From NCBI GenBank assembly GCA_015680685.1, contig MNCI01020989.1, positions 15,472 through 45,018 on the forward strand: a stretch of DNA of 29,547 bases. Reading direction: 5' to 3'. Source of the stretch: Gnetum montanum. Its lineage: Eukaryota > Streptophyta > Gnetopsida > Gnetales > Gnetaceae. Positions 10,481-21,589 of this stretch are shown one piece after another; positions within the stretch are counted from its first letter, which is position 1; each line of letters opens with the position of its first letter. The translations under genes were made by a program, and so were the position numbers. The notes under the pieces were generated by a model. The model was not told the origin of the DNA. It saw nothing but the letters and a program-made list of their open reading frames with translations, and did no database searches.

Positions 10481-12350
10481 AAATTTTTGTTCACTTATAT
10501 TGCATAGTCCACACCCTCCCCACATCCCTTCCACCCTCCCCCTACCACAACTAAGTTGAGCACTCTAGGATCAATAGGATTTAAGAATTTTGGAAATCAG
10601 AGTTATGAGGATGAAGTTATGGCCTTTGGAAGCTAGTGTGCAAGAGGGCTAAGGAAAAACTGCAAAAACTTCTCTTTCTACAAATGAGAGAAATGAAAAA
10701 ATTCACTAACTCTTGCACATATATATACTATTTTTATATGTGCAACATCATAAATCATACATCATAGGTGTCTACAACATCATAACTATGATGTCACTGT
10801 TAAAAAAAGTTGAATTTTCATTGATCTTTATTGGAAAAAATAAATCAAATGAAATGTCTGGAAGATATAAAGCTTTTCTTGATGATCATGGACCATGAGT
10901 GAGGCACAATTTTTAACAAGTTAGTGTTCAAGGTTAATGACAAAGGAATCTCAAGCAATGAGAGTTTATGTATGGATAAGAAAAGGATAATGAATTTTTT
11001 ATGTATGGATAGATTGTTAGATGATATGGGAAGTTTATTAGATTTTTTGGAAGGCACAAGATGATGTAGAATTTCTTGAAAAGTATAAAATAGAAGAGTT
11101 ATACAAGTGGGTCCTCCCCAAAGCAGGCTCCAACCCTTAGTGCCCTTGTATAACCATGCCTAAAGTGTCCTTGGGCCCTTAAGGAGTTGAATGTAAGACA
11201 TACCTATCTAGCAAAAAAAAAAACATGTTAGTATCCCCAGATTAGGAAAATAATGCTATATTACACCAAACCACAAGTTATGATTAAATATACAGTGAGG
11301 TGAAATGGACTAGAGAAAGGATTGCTAAGGTTGGGACATGGGGTATCTTACCATGGGCATAATGAATCCTTGTGTGTTATTGATGGTTAAAGTAAGCATT
11401 AGCCTTTCTTTCCAAGATTTAAACCAATTCCAAACCATTTTTCAATAACATCGCATTGTCTCATCTCTTGGAATTACAACTGTAAGACTACCACTGGTGC
11501 AAGGTGTATTTTCCAAGTGAGGAGTTTATTCATAACAATTTTTTATTTTTTATATTTCTAACAAGCCACCTACCTTCAGGCATGGGTAACATGTCTTTCT
11601 AGTGGCACCACTAGAAATTTATTCTATGCTCTTTTACTTTTATCTGTGTTAACCTTACCAAAGGACTACCTTTAGGCATGGGTAATATGTCTTTCGAGTG
11701 ACATGGTAAGGCAACACTTATTATACTCTTACTCCCATTTTTTGTTATATCTAAGAGGATATGATACAACTTAAGAAACATGATAGAACTAACAAAAGTA
11801 ATTCAAGAGAGTCCACAAATCCCCTTGATGTCACACCCTTTGCATTCCCATGTGGTTCTTCGCTTTGTGGCCAAGGCATAATAATCATAAGTTTATTCAT
11901 AGTTGTATGATGAGAAGAATATCATTATGATCATGGGAAGAACCTTTCATTATTGGAATGGGTGGATGGATGATGTTGCCTCACTCTACAAATAATCAAT
12001 CCCTTATGATTTGATAACATATAGAAATCTTCACCTTATTGGGACTACATCTTTCCTTATTCATTGTTTTTTATTCAAAATTGATAGAAATGTGTACAAG
12101 TATCATGTAAACAGACTATGACAAGTTGTAAAAGATATTAAGAATGAAAAAATTAAAAAGAAGCAAAAAATTTCAAATAATTACAAATGGTTTAAGATAT
12201 GGAAAAAATATAAAAGAATGAAAAGATATCAAAGAATGTGGAAATTGGTAAGAAATGTGAAAAGACATAACAAAAAATCAGAAATCAAAAAGAAAGTATA
12301 AAAAAAAAGTTGAAAAATGCTTGTTAATTTCTTGATCATGATAAGTATCT
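10481..12350 (-). other. Element 2 3' non-coding region
   Basis: There is no coding region. Several segments have counterparts in the region between the extra ORF and integrase in element 4. About 11095-11180 pairs with 27215-27300 (aagtgggtcct words), 11570-11605 with 27690-27720, and 11930-12330 with 28080-28490 (gaatgggtggatg, then A-rich GTAAAA-type repeats). It marks the stretch directly downstream of integrase in the full element. Confidence 0.6.
11572..11700. repeat. 96-bp-spaced direct repeat
   Basis: Bases 11572-11604 and 11668-11700 match at 30 of 33 positions (core aggcatgggtaa.atgtcttt). A third, related copy lies in element 4 at 27691-27720. This is a local duplication inside the 3' non-coding region of element 2. 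Confidence 0.75.
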
Positions 12351-12454
12351 CCCCCATTATTGAACACATGGGTGAGTATTTAGAAAATTGACCCTAGTTC
12401 CCCTAGATCATACAATTGAGGTTTCTCACTTACCATCCTTAGTGACTTAGTCAT

Positions 12455-15120
12455 TTAGTTATTGTCCCATGTAATTGTGATGGTAATTGTATTTTGATCA
12501 TTTAATTCCTTATTTCCTCTATCTAATGGTGTATGATTATGATTTAATATTTTAATTTGTAAGTTCTCAATTGCATTCATTCTCTTAGAAGAGGAGTTAA
12601 TATGTGGTTCAGATGTTTTCATGCATGTTTTAGACAATTTTAGGTTCTCATTTTTTGGCCATTGGATGTCTTTTAGTTTAGTGACACATGCTTTCATTTG
12701 TCCACACACTTGTTTTTCATATCTATTGTAGGGTGGTATAGGAATTGTGTTAATATTATGAACCTTTGGCCCACAACTACATCCTTTATCATTATTAGTG
12801 ATGCATGGAATTACCTATCTCTCCACAATGATAGGTTCATCTATTATGTTTGCATTGGAGTTGTAATGGGTGTCAGCTCTTCTATAGGATTGGAAGATAT
12901 TATTTTAGTGAGGAAGGGTGTTGCAACTGACTAGCCTTGTGCTAGTTTTGATGAGCCAATAGGTCTATCATTTTTGTGCTCTTGTGTGAAAATTGTCCTA
13001 AAGAAAGGATGTTTTCAAGATTGTAGTTGAGATCTACTAACATTAACATTTTTGTGTATATTTGTAGCACAAGTGACATTCTTCAGTTGATGTTATGGTG
13101 CCAATCCTTCTTGTGTTGTTGGTGGTGACATATGGTAGAGGGAAGTATGAAAATATTGAGGATGTTGCAAAGGATAAGCGGTTTGAGATAGTGATCCTAT
13201 AGGAGATGTTGAAGGTTGATGACATTCAAGAGAGTAATAGTAGTGATTCAAGGTAAAGGAACTAGAACCATTCAAGAAAATAAGCTTTTGAACATAGTAG
13301 TCATATGGGTTTGCTTGGCAATAAGGGTATTGCTATTTTGTTGATAGCATCCCCCACGACTGTGGATTTTGCCACTATAAGTGATAATAATTTTGATGTT
13401 GATAAGAAGTCCCACTAGAATAGTATGGTTGATTGTAGGACTATCTATAATTACCTTGTGAGTAAGGTAATTTCCTAGGCATTTTCTTTTGTATGAACTT
13501 GGGATTCAAAGCAAAATCCCCAAACTCTTGTAGATGTAACATAACTAGATAGTAGCCCTTTGGATGGTCATATTGGTAGATGTCACATCCATCATCCCCT
13601 TCTGTGGTTGAGTCTATAGCCTCTTCTACTATAGATATTTTTCCTTTTTGCTAGTAAGTGTTCCTGCTTTTTTCTTTGTTGTTTTTCCTCTTCTTGTTTT
13701 GATCACTTGACTTGTTTTATGTTACTTTCTCCTCTATGGTTTTCATGTATTTTGTCACTTTTTCATTCATCAACTCCCACATTTTATCTATTCTTACTTT
13801 AAGCTCAATGATAAAATTTTGTATTCATAAGGTTTGTTGTAAAAACACTTGATCAAGGGTTGCCTCTTTTTCCTCATCATAGATATGGATCCCTTTCTTT
13901 TTAAGAGTTGGATCCTAGTTATATTCCTCTACATTCTCTCATTTACATAGCTTTCCTTATTCTTTTTCCACCTATTTGATTAGCCTTTGTTTGTAATGAG
14001 CTTTCAATTTGAATAACTAACCTTAGGTATAAATCCAAAGTGTCTCTCTTGTTTTCTTATGAAATCCATCTATGATGTGGAAAAGCTACTATTTTTGAGA
14101 GAAATCATTGCCTAGACATCTATGTAGTAGCGAATAGTATCTATCCAAGGCCATATCCAAGAATTTGTATTTTTCTTGCCTCCATCCTTGGATTTGTTTT
14201 CTCAAGTTGGACACTCTCGCATAGGTTTTGTATTTCTCATTGAACAGTTCCAACATTGTTGACCATCAATGGATTGAATCTAGTTCCAATGATCTATACC
14301 GAGTTTCAACTTTGTCAACTAGTGTTCTAGGAAAGAGCTTAAGCTTTGCCACTTGCTCGAGATGGTTCACAAGATGCAGGCATCATGGAAGGCTTATAAG
14401 TGATGTTATGAATTAGAGTTATAGCCTCCCATAAATTTAGGGATATTATTCATATGAAGCCTTTTGATGTGACTTTCCCTTTGATGCCTACCAGGTATTC
14501 TAACTACCTTCATTATCTACATCATACTCCTAGTAGCCAATAAGGGTTCATCATCATCAAACATGCCATGGTGATGATTTCTATTTTTATTTATCTAATT
14601 ATGATGATCTCATCTATTTCTATCTTCATCTTGAACCCTTGGTGGAGATTTATATCTACTCTTATGTTCATTTCATCAGAAATAGATGTTGAAGAGGAAG
14701 AGGAAGATGGGGAACTAGGAGAATTTCCATGGCTCCTATATTTCCCCCTATGGTCCCTGAATTTATCTCTTCTAGGTTTAGAGGATGTCATAGGCCTTGA
14801 GGTTCTCCTTGTTCTAGAACTTACTCCATCTCTTCTAAGATTGTCTACATTAGTTAACCATATTCTTTGAGTGTAGAAAGGATCTAAATGAGCATAGAAA
14901 ACCCCTTCTTATGGTTGTTTACTCTAGTTTTCCTTAGTATAGATCCTATCATTTCTTCTACTAGTGTTTTCATCATATGATGCATTATTGGCCCTATGTG
15001 AAGAAGACATGGTTTTGTTTGATAATGTGTATAGCTTAAAATATTAATGGTTTCTAAGATATAAATCGTTAATACCTTTACAACGTGATCATGTACCATA
15101 TAATCAATCTAGATAACTAG
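12455..15120 (-). pseudogene. Element 2 gag remnant
   Basis: The minus-strand translation at 14020-14260 reads VSNLRKQIQGWRQEKYKFLD.ALDRYYSLLHRC, the same ESL/RYYSL Gag block as element 1 at 6730-6970. A KMWELMNEKV.KYMKTIEEK coiled stretch follows near 13740-13800. At 13130-13330 there is a Pro/Tyr/His-rich linker that starts NPYDYYVQK. Bases 12455-12709 hold an 84-codon minus-strand open frame whose origin I cannot settle; it may be gag C-terminal. The whole region carries many stops. The gag order matches element 1, so the deletion that removed pol lies between about 12350 and 12700. Confidence 0.7.
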
Positions 15121-15122
15121 CA

Positions 15123-15144
15123 CCATCCTTGACAACGACATCAA
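15123..15144 (-). promoter_or_regulatory. Element 2 primer-binding site (tRNA-Asp type)
   Basis: The minus strand reads TTGATGTCGTTGTCAAGGAT directly after the LTR end. It retains GTCGTTG from the Athila/Tat-type site and differs mostly by transitions. It occupies the same position as the site in element 1. Confidence 0.72.
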
Positions 15145-16155
15145 TGATAAGCGGTGGATACCCTGCATCCAATGATATGAATCACAAGAGTTCATGCACA
15201 ATAAGATTGAATTTCGTGGATGCGACTAGTCGTGGCATCTATATTGTTAAGCATTGATTGCAGGACATTGTCTTCCAACTTGGACTAGTAGGAGCTTTGT
15301 CATGTTTGGTTTAGTCCAAAGTGACACATATGATAATTGATGTTGTTAGGCCCTGATTACTCCTAGCAATAAACATAATTGAAAATGAAATTTTATCCTA
15401 AGTCTAAGTAATGATGGTAATGTAAATCTACTCTAGCCTAGAGTGATGAGCATCTAATCTTGGCTTACTATACATGTCTTAGGCTCATGTAACCATTACT
15501 AGGTTACCAAGCATTATGCTGCTAGGTGAACCAAGCAATAACACTACTAGGATTACCAAACAATTACACTTAAATGCTCAAAAGCAGTCATACTCATTCC
15601 ACTTTACTAATGAATAAGTAAAGTAAAGTGCATGGAAATATAAATGATTAAACTAAGAAAACAATAAAATCTATGCTAAGTAAAATAATAAAACTAAGTG
15701 GATGCTACAATGATGAAAAGTGATCTTGATCTCCAGACATGAAATATGTCCAAGTACACTTCACTCAAATAAATATTATGTACAACTATTCAACACTACA
15801 TTAGAGGCATTCAGTCTATCACTAAACCTACAGAAACAAACTGTAAGAATCTACTGAAGGATGGAATGAAACTTCTTCAAATTGTATGTCCAAGTGCTAT
15901 ATTTATAGGTAGGCATGTATCCCGTGATGCTAGATATCCGATAACGTAGCATATGCATTGATATCGGATATGTGATATCATAGTTGATCACAATTTGACT
16001 TTTTTTTTTGATACAGATGCAACATAGCATCTAAAACATCACAAATGTGATGTAACTCCTACAATGTAGTAGTCAACTAAGATGCATCGATAGGGATGCG
16101 ATAACATAAGTACAATGTAGCATCTATGATATCTTAACCAACTAAAGATTCATTA
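15145..16155 (-). mobile_element. Element 2 5' LTR (LTR B)
   Basis: It is bounded by tgataag (15145-15151) and ttcatta (16149-16155), decayed forms of the TGATGAG and TCATCA termini. It matches LTR A over most of its length, including gaatcacaag, gttaagcattgat and gtggatgctacaatgatgaaaag. It lies directly outside the primer-binding site, which fixes it as the 5' LTR of the minus-strand element. Confidence 0.8.
15897..15907 (-). promoter_or_regulatory. LTR B TATA box
   Basis: On the minus strand this reads TATAAATATAG, at the same place in the LTR as TATAAATAC in LTR C and TATAAATAAG in LTR D. It is the likely core promoter of the element. Confidence 0.6.
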
Positions 16156-16560
16156 GTTACTATTGGGTATACCAAGTATCCATTATTGGGATTACTAAAC
16201 ATTAATACTTTATTTTTAAAGTTGTTATGCTTATGTAATTATAGAATAAAATATTAAAAATATTTATTATCTAATCATTATAAAGTAAATGCATCATAAA
16301 GTAAACTACTGAAAATAAAGTGAAACTATTTTAGGTGCTACAATGGAGGGAATTAATCTTACTTTTATTGTCAAAATGCTTAAGTTTTCAAGTACATCAT
16401 GCACTTAAGTAAAATTCCATTCAATTAATTGTGTTCATACTACAGGTACTTAGAGTGAAAGTTGGCTAAGTCCTACTGAAGAAAACTATAAGAGATTTGC
16501 TACTAAAATGACTAAATGTACTCTTGCTTCACATTTCTTTGTTTCATATATCATCTTAAC
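16156..16560 (-). mobile_element. Element 1 5' LTR, 5' half (split)
   Basis: Directly after LTR B, sequence resumes in the middle of the same LTR family: ggtataccaag, ttgggattactaaac, ggtgctacaatgg and caagtacat.atgcacttaagtaaa. These align in order with LTR C and LTR A downstream of their GGTTACCAAG landmark, exactly where the other half (8214-8585) stops. Similarity fades near 16540-16570. No TATA box or clean terminus survives. Confidence 0.68.
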
Positions 16561-17650
16561 ATGAGAGACTTTTAAAATGATACTACACATGTATAATGTT
16601 TTCTAAGAACATAATAGTTGTTTATGTAAATAAAATAAATAATTAATGATTTAATGTAGATTTTTTATGAATATGATTCTCTAGTAAATAAAATAATATT
16701 GTATGGATGAAAAGTACTAAATTTTATAATTATAAGAAAATTCTACCATGTAGGATTAGTTATCAAGCAAAGAATGCAGTGTTCATTAATCAGTAATGAT
16801 ATTAAATCCTCTAAAATGAAAGGAGAATAACCCCTTAGAAATACCTTACTGAAAATGGCCATGTAATTTTAAATAGGAAAAATACAACCAAAAGATGGTT
16901 GGTACTAATGTTTTGTTGGTTAGAAATCTTAAATTATTCAAGTTCCTTGATAACCTTTAATTTTCTAAAAACTTCTATTCAAAATTAAGTAGAGTTTTTA
17001 TCCTAGAGCATGCAAGTTGGGGTGTGTTTAAGATTACAAAATAGCTAATTAAATCATTGCATTGGGTATGATTGGATAACATCAAGTACTATTCATATTA
17101 GTATAATTGAACCTCTTTGAATATTTTTATGATGTAACAATGATATATAGATGAAATAAATGATAATTACAAAAAATAAACGAATAAGATCTTTTTTCTA
17201 GAAAACTTTCTGCAAGCTTTTAGATAAAATAAAGTAATTTATCAGCAGTGGCCATGTACCTTTTGTAATATTCTCCTAGCATATGTTCAGTATCACTTTG
17301 GCTATGACCTTGTTCTATTACCTTTTTGCTATCTTTTATAAATACTTTTCTAAGTTGGTGATGAATCATCAATTTAACTATTAGTCACCAGGTTAGAGAT
17401 CAATATAATTAGCTATCATTTTTACAAAATTTTAAATATAACTGGGCTCAGCTTGTCATTGGGTTTATCATGATTCTTGAAACATGTCGATCCAACATAT
17501 TTTCCCAATATTTAAACACTATTTATCTTATTCATTTCTCAAAAAATAGTACAACTATTATATTAGAGCATGACAAATAGTGTTACAAATTTTAAGTCAA
17601 GAAATAAGAAGATCTTCCTTGATATCTACAAAAGAAAGAAAATTACTACT
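16561..17650. other. AT-rich flanking DNA, no gene recognised
   Basis: I see nothing coding and no LTR, SINE or LINE motif. It is likely the DNA into which element 1 inserted, but no target-site duplication can be read because the far end of element 1 is missing. Confidence 0.45.
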
Positions 17651-17799
17651 ACAGAATCTTGTTTGTCACTGCAAGTGACTACCAACATCCATAGAAACAA
17701 TGCATGTGAGTGCGTGACTGGTCATACAAACACATGGAAAAAGTGAAAAGCTACCACAAGTGTAGATGTAGAGCTCCCTCGTGCATGCATACTACATTG

Positions 17800-17924
17800 T
17801 TGATGAATAGGCACTAGCCCAGACACAACTATGCATGAGTTACCCACAATCCTATAAAACCCTACCCACTACAATTCTACTTTCCACAACACTATTACTA
17901 TTCTTCTATTTGCTGCTGCTGCTC
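17800..17924 (+). promoter_or_regulatory. Second copy of the promoter/5'-UTR leader, cut off before coding sequence
   Basis: A clear TATAAAA at 17853-17859 is followed by CCCACTACAATTCTACTTTCC, about 15-30 bases downstream and suited to a transcription start, and then by a GCTGCTGCTGCT run. Bases 17863-17924 match 55-109 at the left edge. Directly after the GCT run, at about 17925, retrotransposon sequence begins, so the coding part expected from the left copy is gone. This looks like a decapitated duplicate of the same host gene. Confidence 0.5.
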
Positions 17925-18393
17925 ATACTTCCAAAACTGGGAAGACCATAGAGTTGGTGGATGGATGAATGACATGGACTCACTAACTATTTCATGAAAA
18001 AAGGACTTTTTCTTAGTCATCAGTCATCAAAATTAAGAAATAGAAACTAGACATTAGCAATCAAAACATTAATTAGAAAACACCATTAGCAAACAACTAC
18101 AACAAAACTTTGTGTTGTTGGAAACAAAGCATTTTATTAGAAAACAAGAAAAATTCACACCAAAATAAAGTAAATTATAAAATATTCAAAAAAGTTAAAA
18201 TGTACTAATTTTTGTAAAACAAAAATTTGGAAAAACAATAAAGTGTAAACCAAAAAGGTATAAAAACAAAGGTGTAAAACAAAAAAGCATAAAATAAAAA
18301 AGTAGAAAAACTAAGCCAGTAATATGGTTAGTACATATGGCCATCTACCCCATGACTAAGTTGAAATAAGGAGATTCAAAAAATTGATTGTGG
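17925..18393 (-). other. Element 3 3' non-coding segment
   Basis: This A-rich sequence is colinear with 28060-28513. Shared words are catggactcacta, aagaaatagaaac or agaaatagaaacc, cattagcaa, and ggccatctacc at the end. It follows the integrase C-terminus directly. It ends abruptly at the host-gene leader near 17925. Confidence 0.68.
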
Positions 18394-19545
18394 CTATCCA
18401 TCTGAGGAGGTGTTACTTGCATTGGCTTGCTTGGGCTCATGGAAAGGTTTAAGGTGTTGCATGTTGACCAGTTGCTTTTTGTTTAGGCTCTTGGATTTGT
18501 AGAACAACATGGCCCCAAAAGGAAAGGTTTTGTAAATGATATAATGCCCTTCCCACAATGTTTGGAACTTAGTCTTTTGGATCACATGTGTGGGGTTCCA
18601 GTAGAGGACCTTGTCTCTAGGTTGAAATTTTATTTTTCTTATCCTAAGGTCATGGTGTTTCTTGTTTAATGCCTTGTGCACTTTATTCAATGATAGGGCC
18701 ACCAATCTATTCTCATCTAGCACATTAAGGTTGATTAATTTTCTCTTTTTTGTGCTAGGCTAAGGTTAAGATCAAGGTCACAGGTTGTTGAAAATGCATG
18801 AAGATCGAATTGAATTAGAATATTTGGAAAATTTTCATACACCAACTCATAGGAAGAGTATCCTATAGGAAGTTTCCATGTGGAGCGATAGGCCCAAAGG
18901 GCATCATTAAGTTTTGTGCTCTAGTCTCTCCCATATTTGCTAATTTTTCTTAGTAGGATTTTTGAGATTTCCCTATTGGTAACCTTTGCTTGATCATTGG
19001 CTTGGGGGTGGTAGGGTGTTGTTAACTTATGTTCAACCCCCAAGCATTGCATAAGCTTGTGAAAATTAGCACCTATAAAATGAGTATAATTGTTAGAAAT
19101 CAGTGTGCATGGCACTCCAAACCTATTTACAACATTCTATTGTACAAACCAAGTAGTAGTGGAAGATGTACAGTTGGTGACAACTGCTAATTCTACCCAT
19201 TTTAGAAAATAGTTAATGATAACTATTATGCATGAATTTCCATTTGACATGGGCATGATGGGATCCATGAAGTCTATGTCCTAAATTTTGAAAGGTTCCA
19301 GTGGTTGGATCTACTGTTGAGGTTCCTCCATTCAAGCAGTCATCCTACCATCTCATTAACAGCATTCACAAGAGTAGACAAATTGGTGAGCATCCCTGAA
19401 GATTGTTGGCTAGTAATATCTTTCTATTAGGATCTTAATGGCCATGCATCTCCCTACATAGTGGCCCCCACAAGGACCCTCATGAGTGTCTTGGAGAACA
19501 TGTAATTGATTAGCATCAAGGACACACTAATGAACCATGCCATCA
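18394..19545 (-). pseudogene. Element 3 integrase, catalytic residues lost
   Basis: Integrase would insert the cDNA into host DNA. The zinc-binding N-terminus is visible near 19380-19500 (HEGPCGGHY, then SCECC, keeping a C-x2-C pair). The core starts at DIDFMDP, with the first catalytic Asp codon at 19272-19274. The second core block reads LISNNYTHF where the family has LISDNGTHF, so the catalytic Asp is Asn (codon 19092-19094). The third block reads QAKVTNREI where Glu is expected before VTNRE; it is Lys (codon 18984-18986). TPYHPQA is intact. A C-terminal SH3-like region at 18394-18723 reads FQPRDKVLYWNP, then LWEGHYIIYKTFPFGA, then VNMQHLKPF. Stops interrupt the frame. Confidence 0.88.
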
Positions 19546-19789
19546 ATGCACACTTTATAAAGGTGTCCATTGATTTTTATGAAGTGTTTGGCCTAATAAA
19601 GAAACTATTATTTCTTCTAGTGGCCCAAGTATCATGGCATCTCTTGAGTGAGAAGATAAGTGAGGATTCCATCATACCATGTAGGTTCATTTATTGCACT
19701 AGCAAAGAGAAGTTCATCAGGAAATTGATCAGAGAGTGGGCTCTCCTCCTCTTTGTTGTCTCATCATAACTGAGATAAGTGATCAATGA

Positions 19790-20070
19790 CCACATTCTTA
19801 GTTCCCTTTTAATCTATCATTGTAAGATCAAAATCTTGTAAGATCAATAGCCACCACATGACATTGGGGCTCACCTTCGAATTGTTCATGAGGAAGCAAA
19901 TGTCACTATGATTAGTGTGCACAAACACTTTGTATCCAAACACATAGTGCCTAAATTTCTCCAAAGCATACACCACCACCATTAGCTCTTTCTCTACTAT
20001 GGTGTAGTTAAGTTGTGTACTCATAATTATTTGGCTTGTATAGTGGATATAATAAGGATGTTTCTAATTA
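19790..20070 (-). pseudogene. Element 3 RNase H domain
   Basis: The minus-strand translation reads QLNYTIVEKELMVVVYALEK, followed by FRHYVFGYKVFVHTNHSDI and LQDFDLTMID. This is the Ty3-type RNase H that degrades the RNA of the RNA-DNA hybrid. The catalytic Glu of the EKEL block is retained. In the TDH block the Asp is Asn (HTNHSDI), another G-to-A change. It lies between reverse transcriptase and integrase, as expected for Ty3/gypsy. Confidence 0.85.
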
Positions 20071-20299
20071 TCCAACTACATAAGCATAGTTCCCAAGGCA
20101 TAGTTTAATGTGTTCATCATGATGTGAAATGGATGGAACCAATCAGGTGCTCATAGAATGAGAGTTTCTACAAGCTCCTCCTTGAGCTTTTAGAATTTAT
20201 TTTCACATTTCTTGATCCATATGAATGGAGCATCTTTCTTTGTTAGCTTGACCAAAAGTTTTGTAATCTTAGAAAAATTTTCTATAAATCACCAATAGT

Positions 20300-21010
20300 A
20301 GCTGGTATGTCCAAGGGATGACCAGACATCTTTAATAGTTTATGGTTGGAAAGTTATTCCTTGGATGATCCTAATCTTTTTAGGATCCAACTTAATCTTT
20401 TCTTGTGAGATTCTATGCCCTAGCACAATGCCCTCCTAGACCATCAAATGGCTTTTTTGTTAATTGAGCCGAAGATTAGTCTCCACAAATCTTTTAAGCA
20501 CTTTCTCAAGGTAGTCTAGGGCTTGCTCAAATGTAGTACCATAGGTGGAGAATTCATCCATGAAAACTTCCACCCCACTACCAATTTGCTACTAAAAAAT
20601 ACTCAGGATAAGGTATTGAAATGTTGTAGGAGAATTACATAGGCCAAAAGGCATATTTTTATAACCAAAAGTCCTTGATGGACTTGTAATTGTTATTTTG
20701 GCCTGATTCTCTAGTGCAAAATGAATCTAGTTATAACCACTATAACCATTTCAAAGCTATAATAGTAATGCTCAGAGATAGTGTCCAACACCTGGTCCAA
20801 AAATGGTAGTGGAAAATGATCTTTATAGGTTGCCATGTTGAATAGCCTAAAATCAACACACACTCTCCACTTGCTACCTTTCTCTGGCATAATCACAAGT
20901 GGGCTAACCCACTTGCTATCTGCAATTGGATAGATGAACCTCACCTTGAGAATTTTTTTAATTTCCTCTTTGATGATATACTTCAATTTGGGGTTCAACC
21001 AGTGCTACAA
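20300..21010 (-). pseudogene. Element 3 reverse transcriptase
   Basis: The fragment begins MNPKLKYIIKEEIKKILKVR, then FIYPIADSKWVSPLVIMPEK, WRVCVDFRLFN and DHFPLPFLDQVLDTI, all standard Ty3/gypsy RT blocks. A frameshift near 20750 separates these from GYSGYN, MPFGLCNSPTTFQ and the catalytic block. That block reads FMDEFSTYG (20553-20564 for FMDE), so the second Asp of the usual F/YxDD is Glu. Downstream, RRISQEK-like VLGHRISQEKIKLDPKKI closes the domain. It is inactive on three counts: the frameshift, the stops and the altered active site. The frame is otherwise surprisingly readable. Confidence 0.88.
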
Positions 21011-21589
21011 CTACCTCTTTGACTTGATGGAAGGATTAGTATAGATGCAATGCTAACATATATTAGGATCAATCCCATTGATTTTAGGATATGACCAAGA
21101 AAAGAATATTGGCCATTTGTTAACCACATTCAATAGCTTTTCTTTTTATTCAAGAGCAAGGTTGGCATTGATTATTATTAGCTTGCCATTTTTCAAGAAT
21201 GCATACTCCATGCCTATAAATAGAGTTTTCAACTCTAAGGGCTCATGTTTAAAATTTTTAGGGATTTCCAACTCTTACCAATAAGTATAATTAGGTTCAT
21301 CATTGGAGAGTTGGCAATGAGCTTACTCAAGTTGAATCATGCCTTCAACATAGGCACATGTTAAGCTCTCAGTTGGTTCCATGCAAAGTATGCTACTTTT
21401 AGGATCAGTTGTTAGCCACTAGGTGTCCTCCTATTTTGTGAATACTGCATACAGGCACTTTTGGATGTTAGAATCATCTGCACACTATCTACATGCTTTT
21501 ATTGATGTTCTTTTGATAAAACATAACTTCTACACATAGTTGCATCCTGTATCATTGTACATGATGCATGGAACTCTCCTTCTTGATCT

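Larger units (their letters stand above)
8586..16155 (-). mobile_element. Element 2: nested Ty3/gypsy element with gag but no pol
   Basis: This is a complete minus-strand unit of about 7.6 kb. In plus-strand order it has a 3' LTR (8586-9621), a polypurine tract, a 3' ORF remnant, a 3' non-coding region, gag, a primer-binding site and a 5' LTR (15145-16155). I could find no reverse transcriptase, RNase H or integrase between about 12350 and 12700, where they should lie. The two LTRs look more similar to each other than to C or D, as expected of a pair. It is flanked by the two halves of another LTR, which identifies it as a nested insertion. Confidence 0.78.

Noticed and set aside
10501-10550. 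C-rich tract (ccctccccacatccc) as a second polypurine tract
   Set aside because: It is not next to any LTR terminus; the real tract is at 9622-9634.
12720-12840. Apparent homology with 21530-21600 (protease-RT linker of element 3)
   Set aside because: Only about 40 bp align, and accepting it would require an extra protease deletion in element 2. Not strong enough to annotate.
14568-14870. 100-codon plus-strand open frame with a Glu-rich run
   Set aside because: It is antisense to element 2 gag; the Glu run is the shadow of a Ser-rich stretch on the coding strand.
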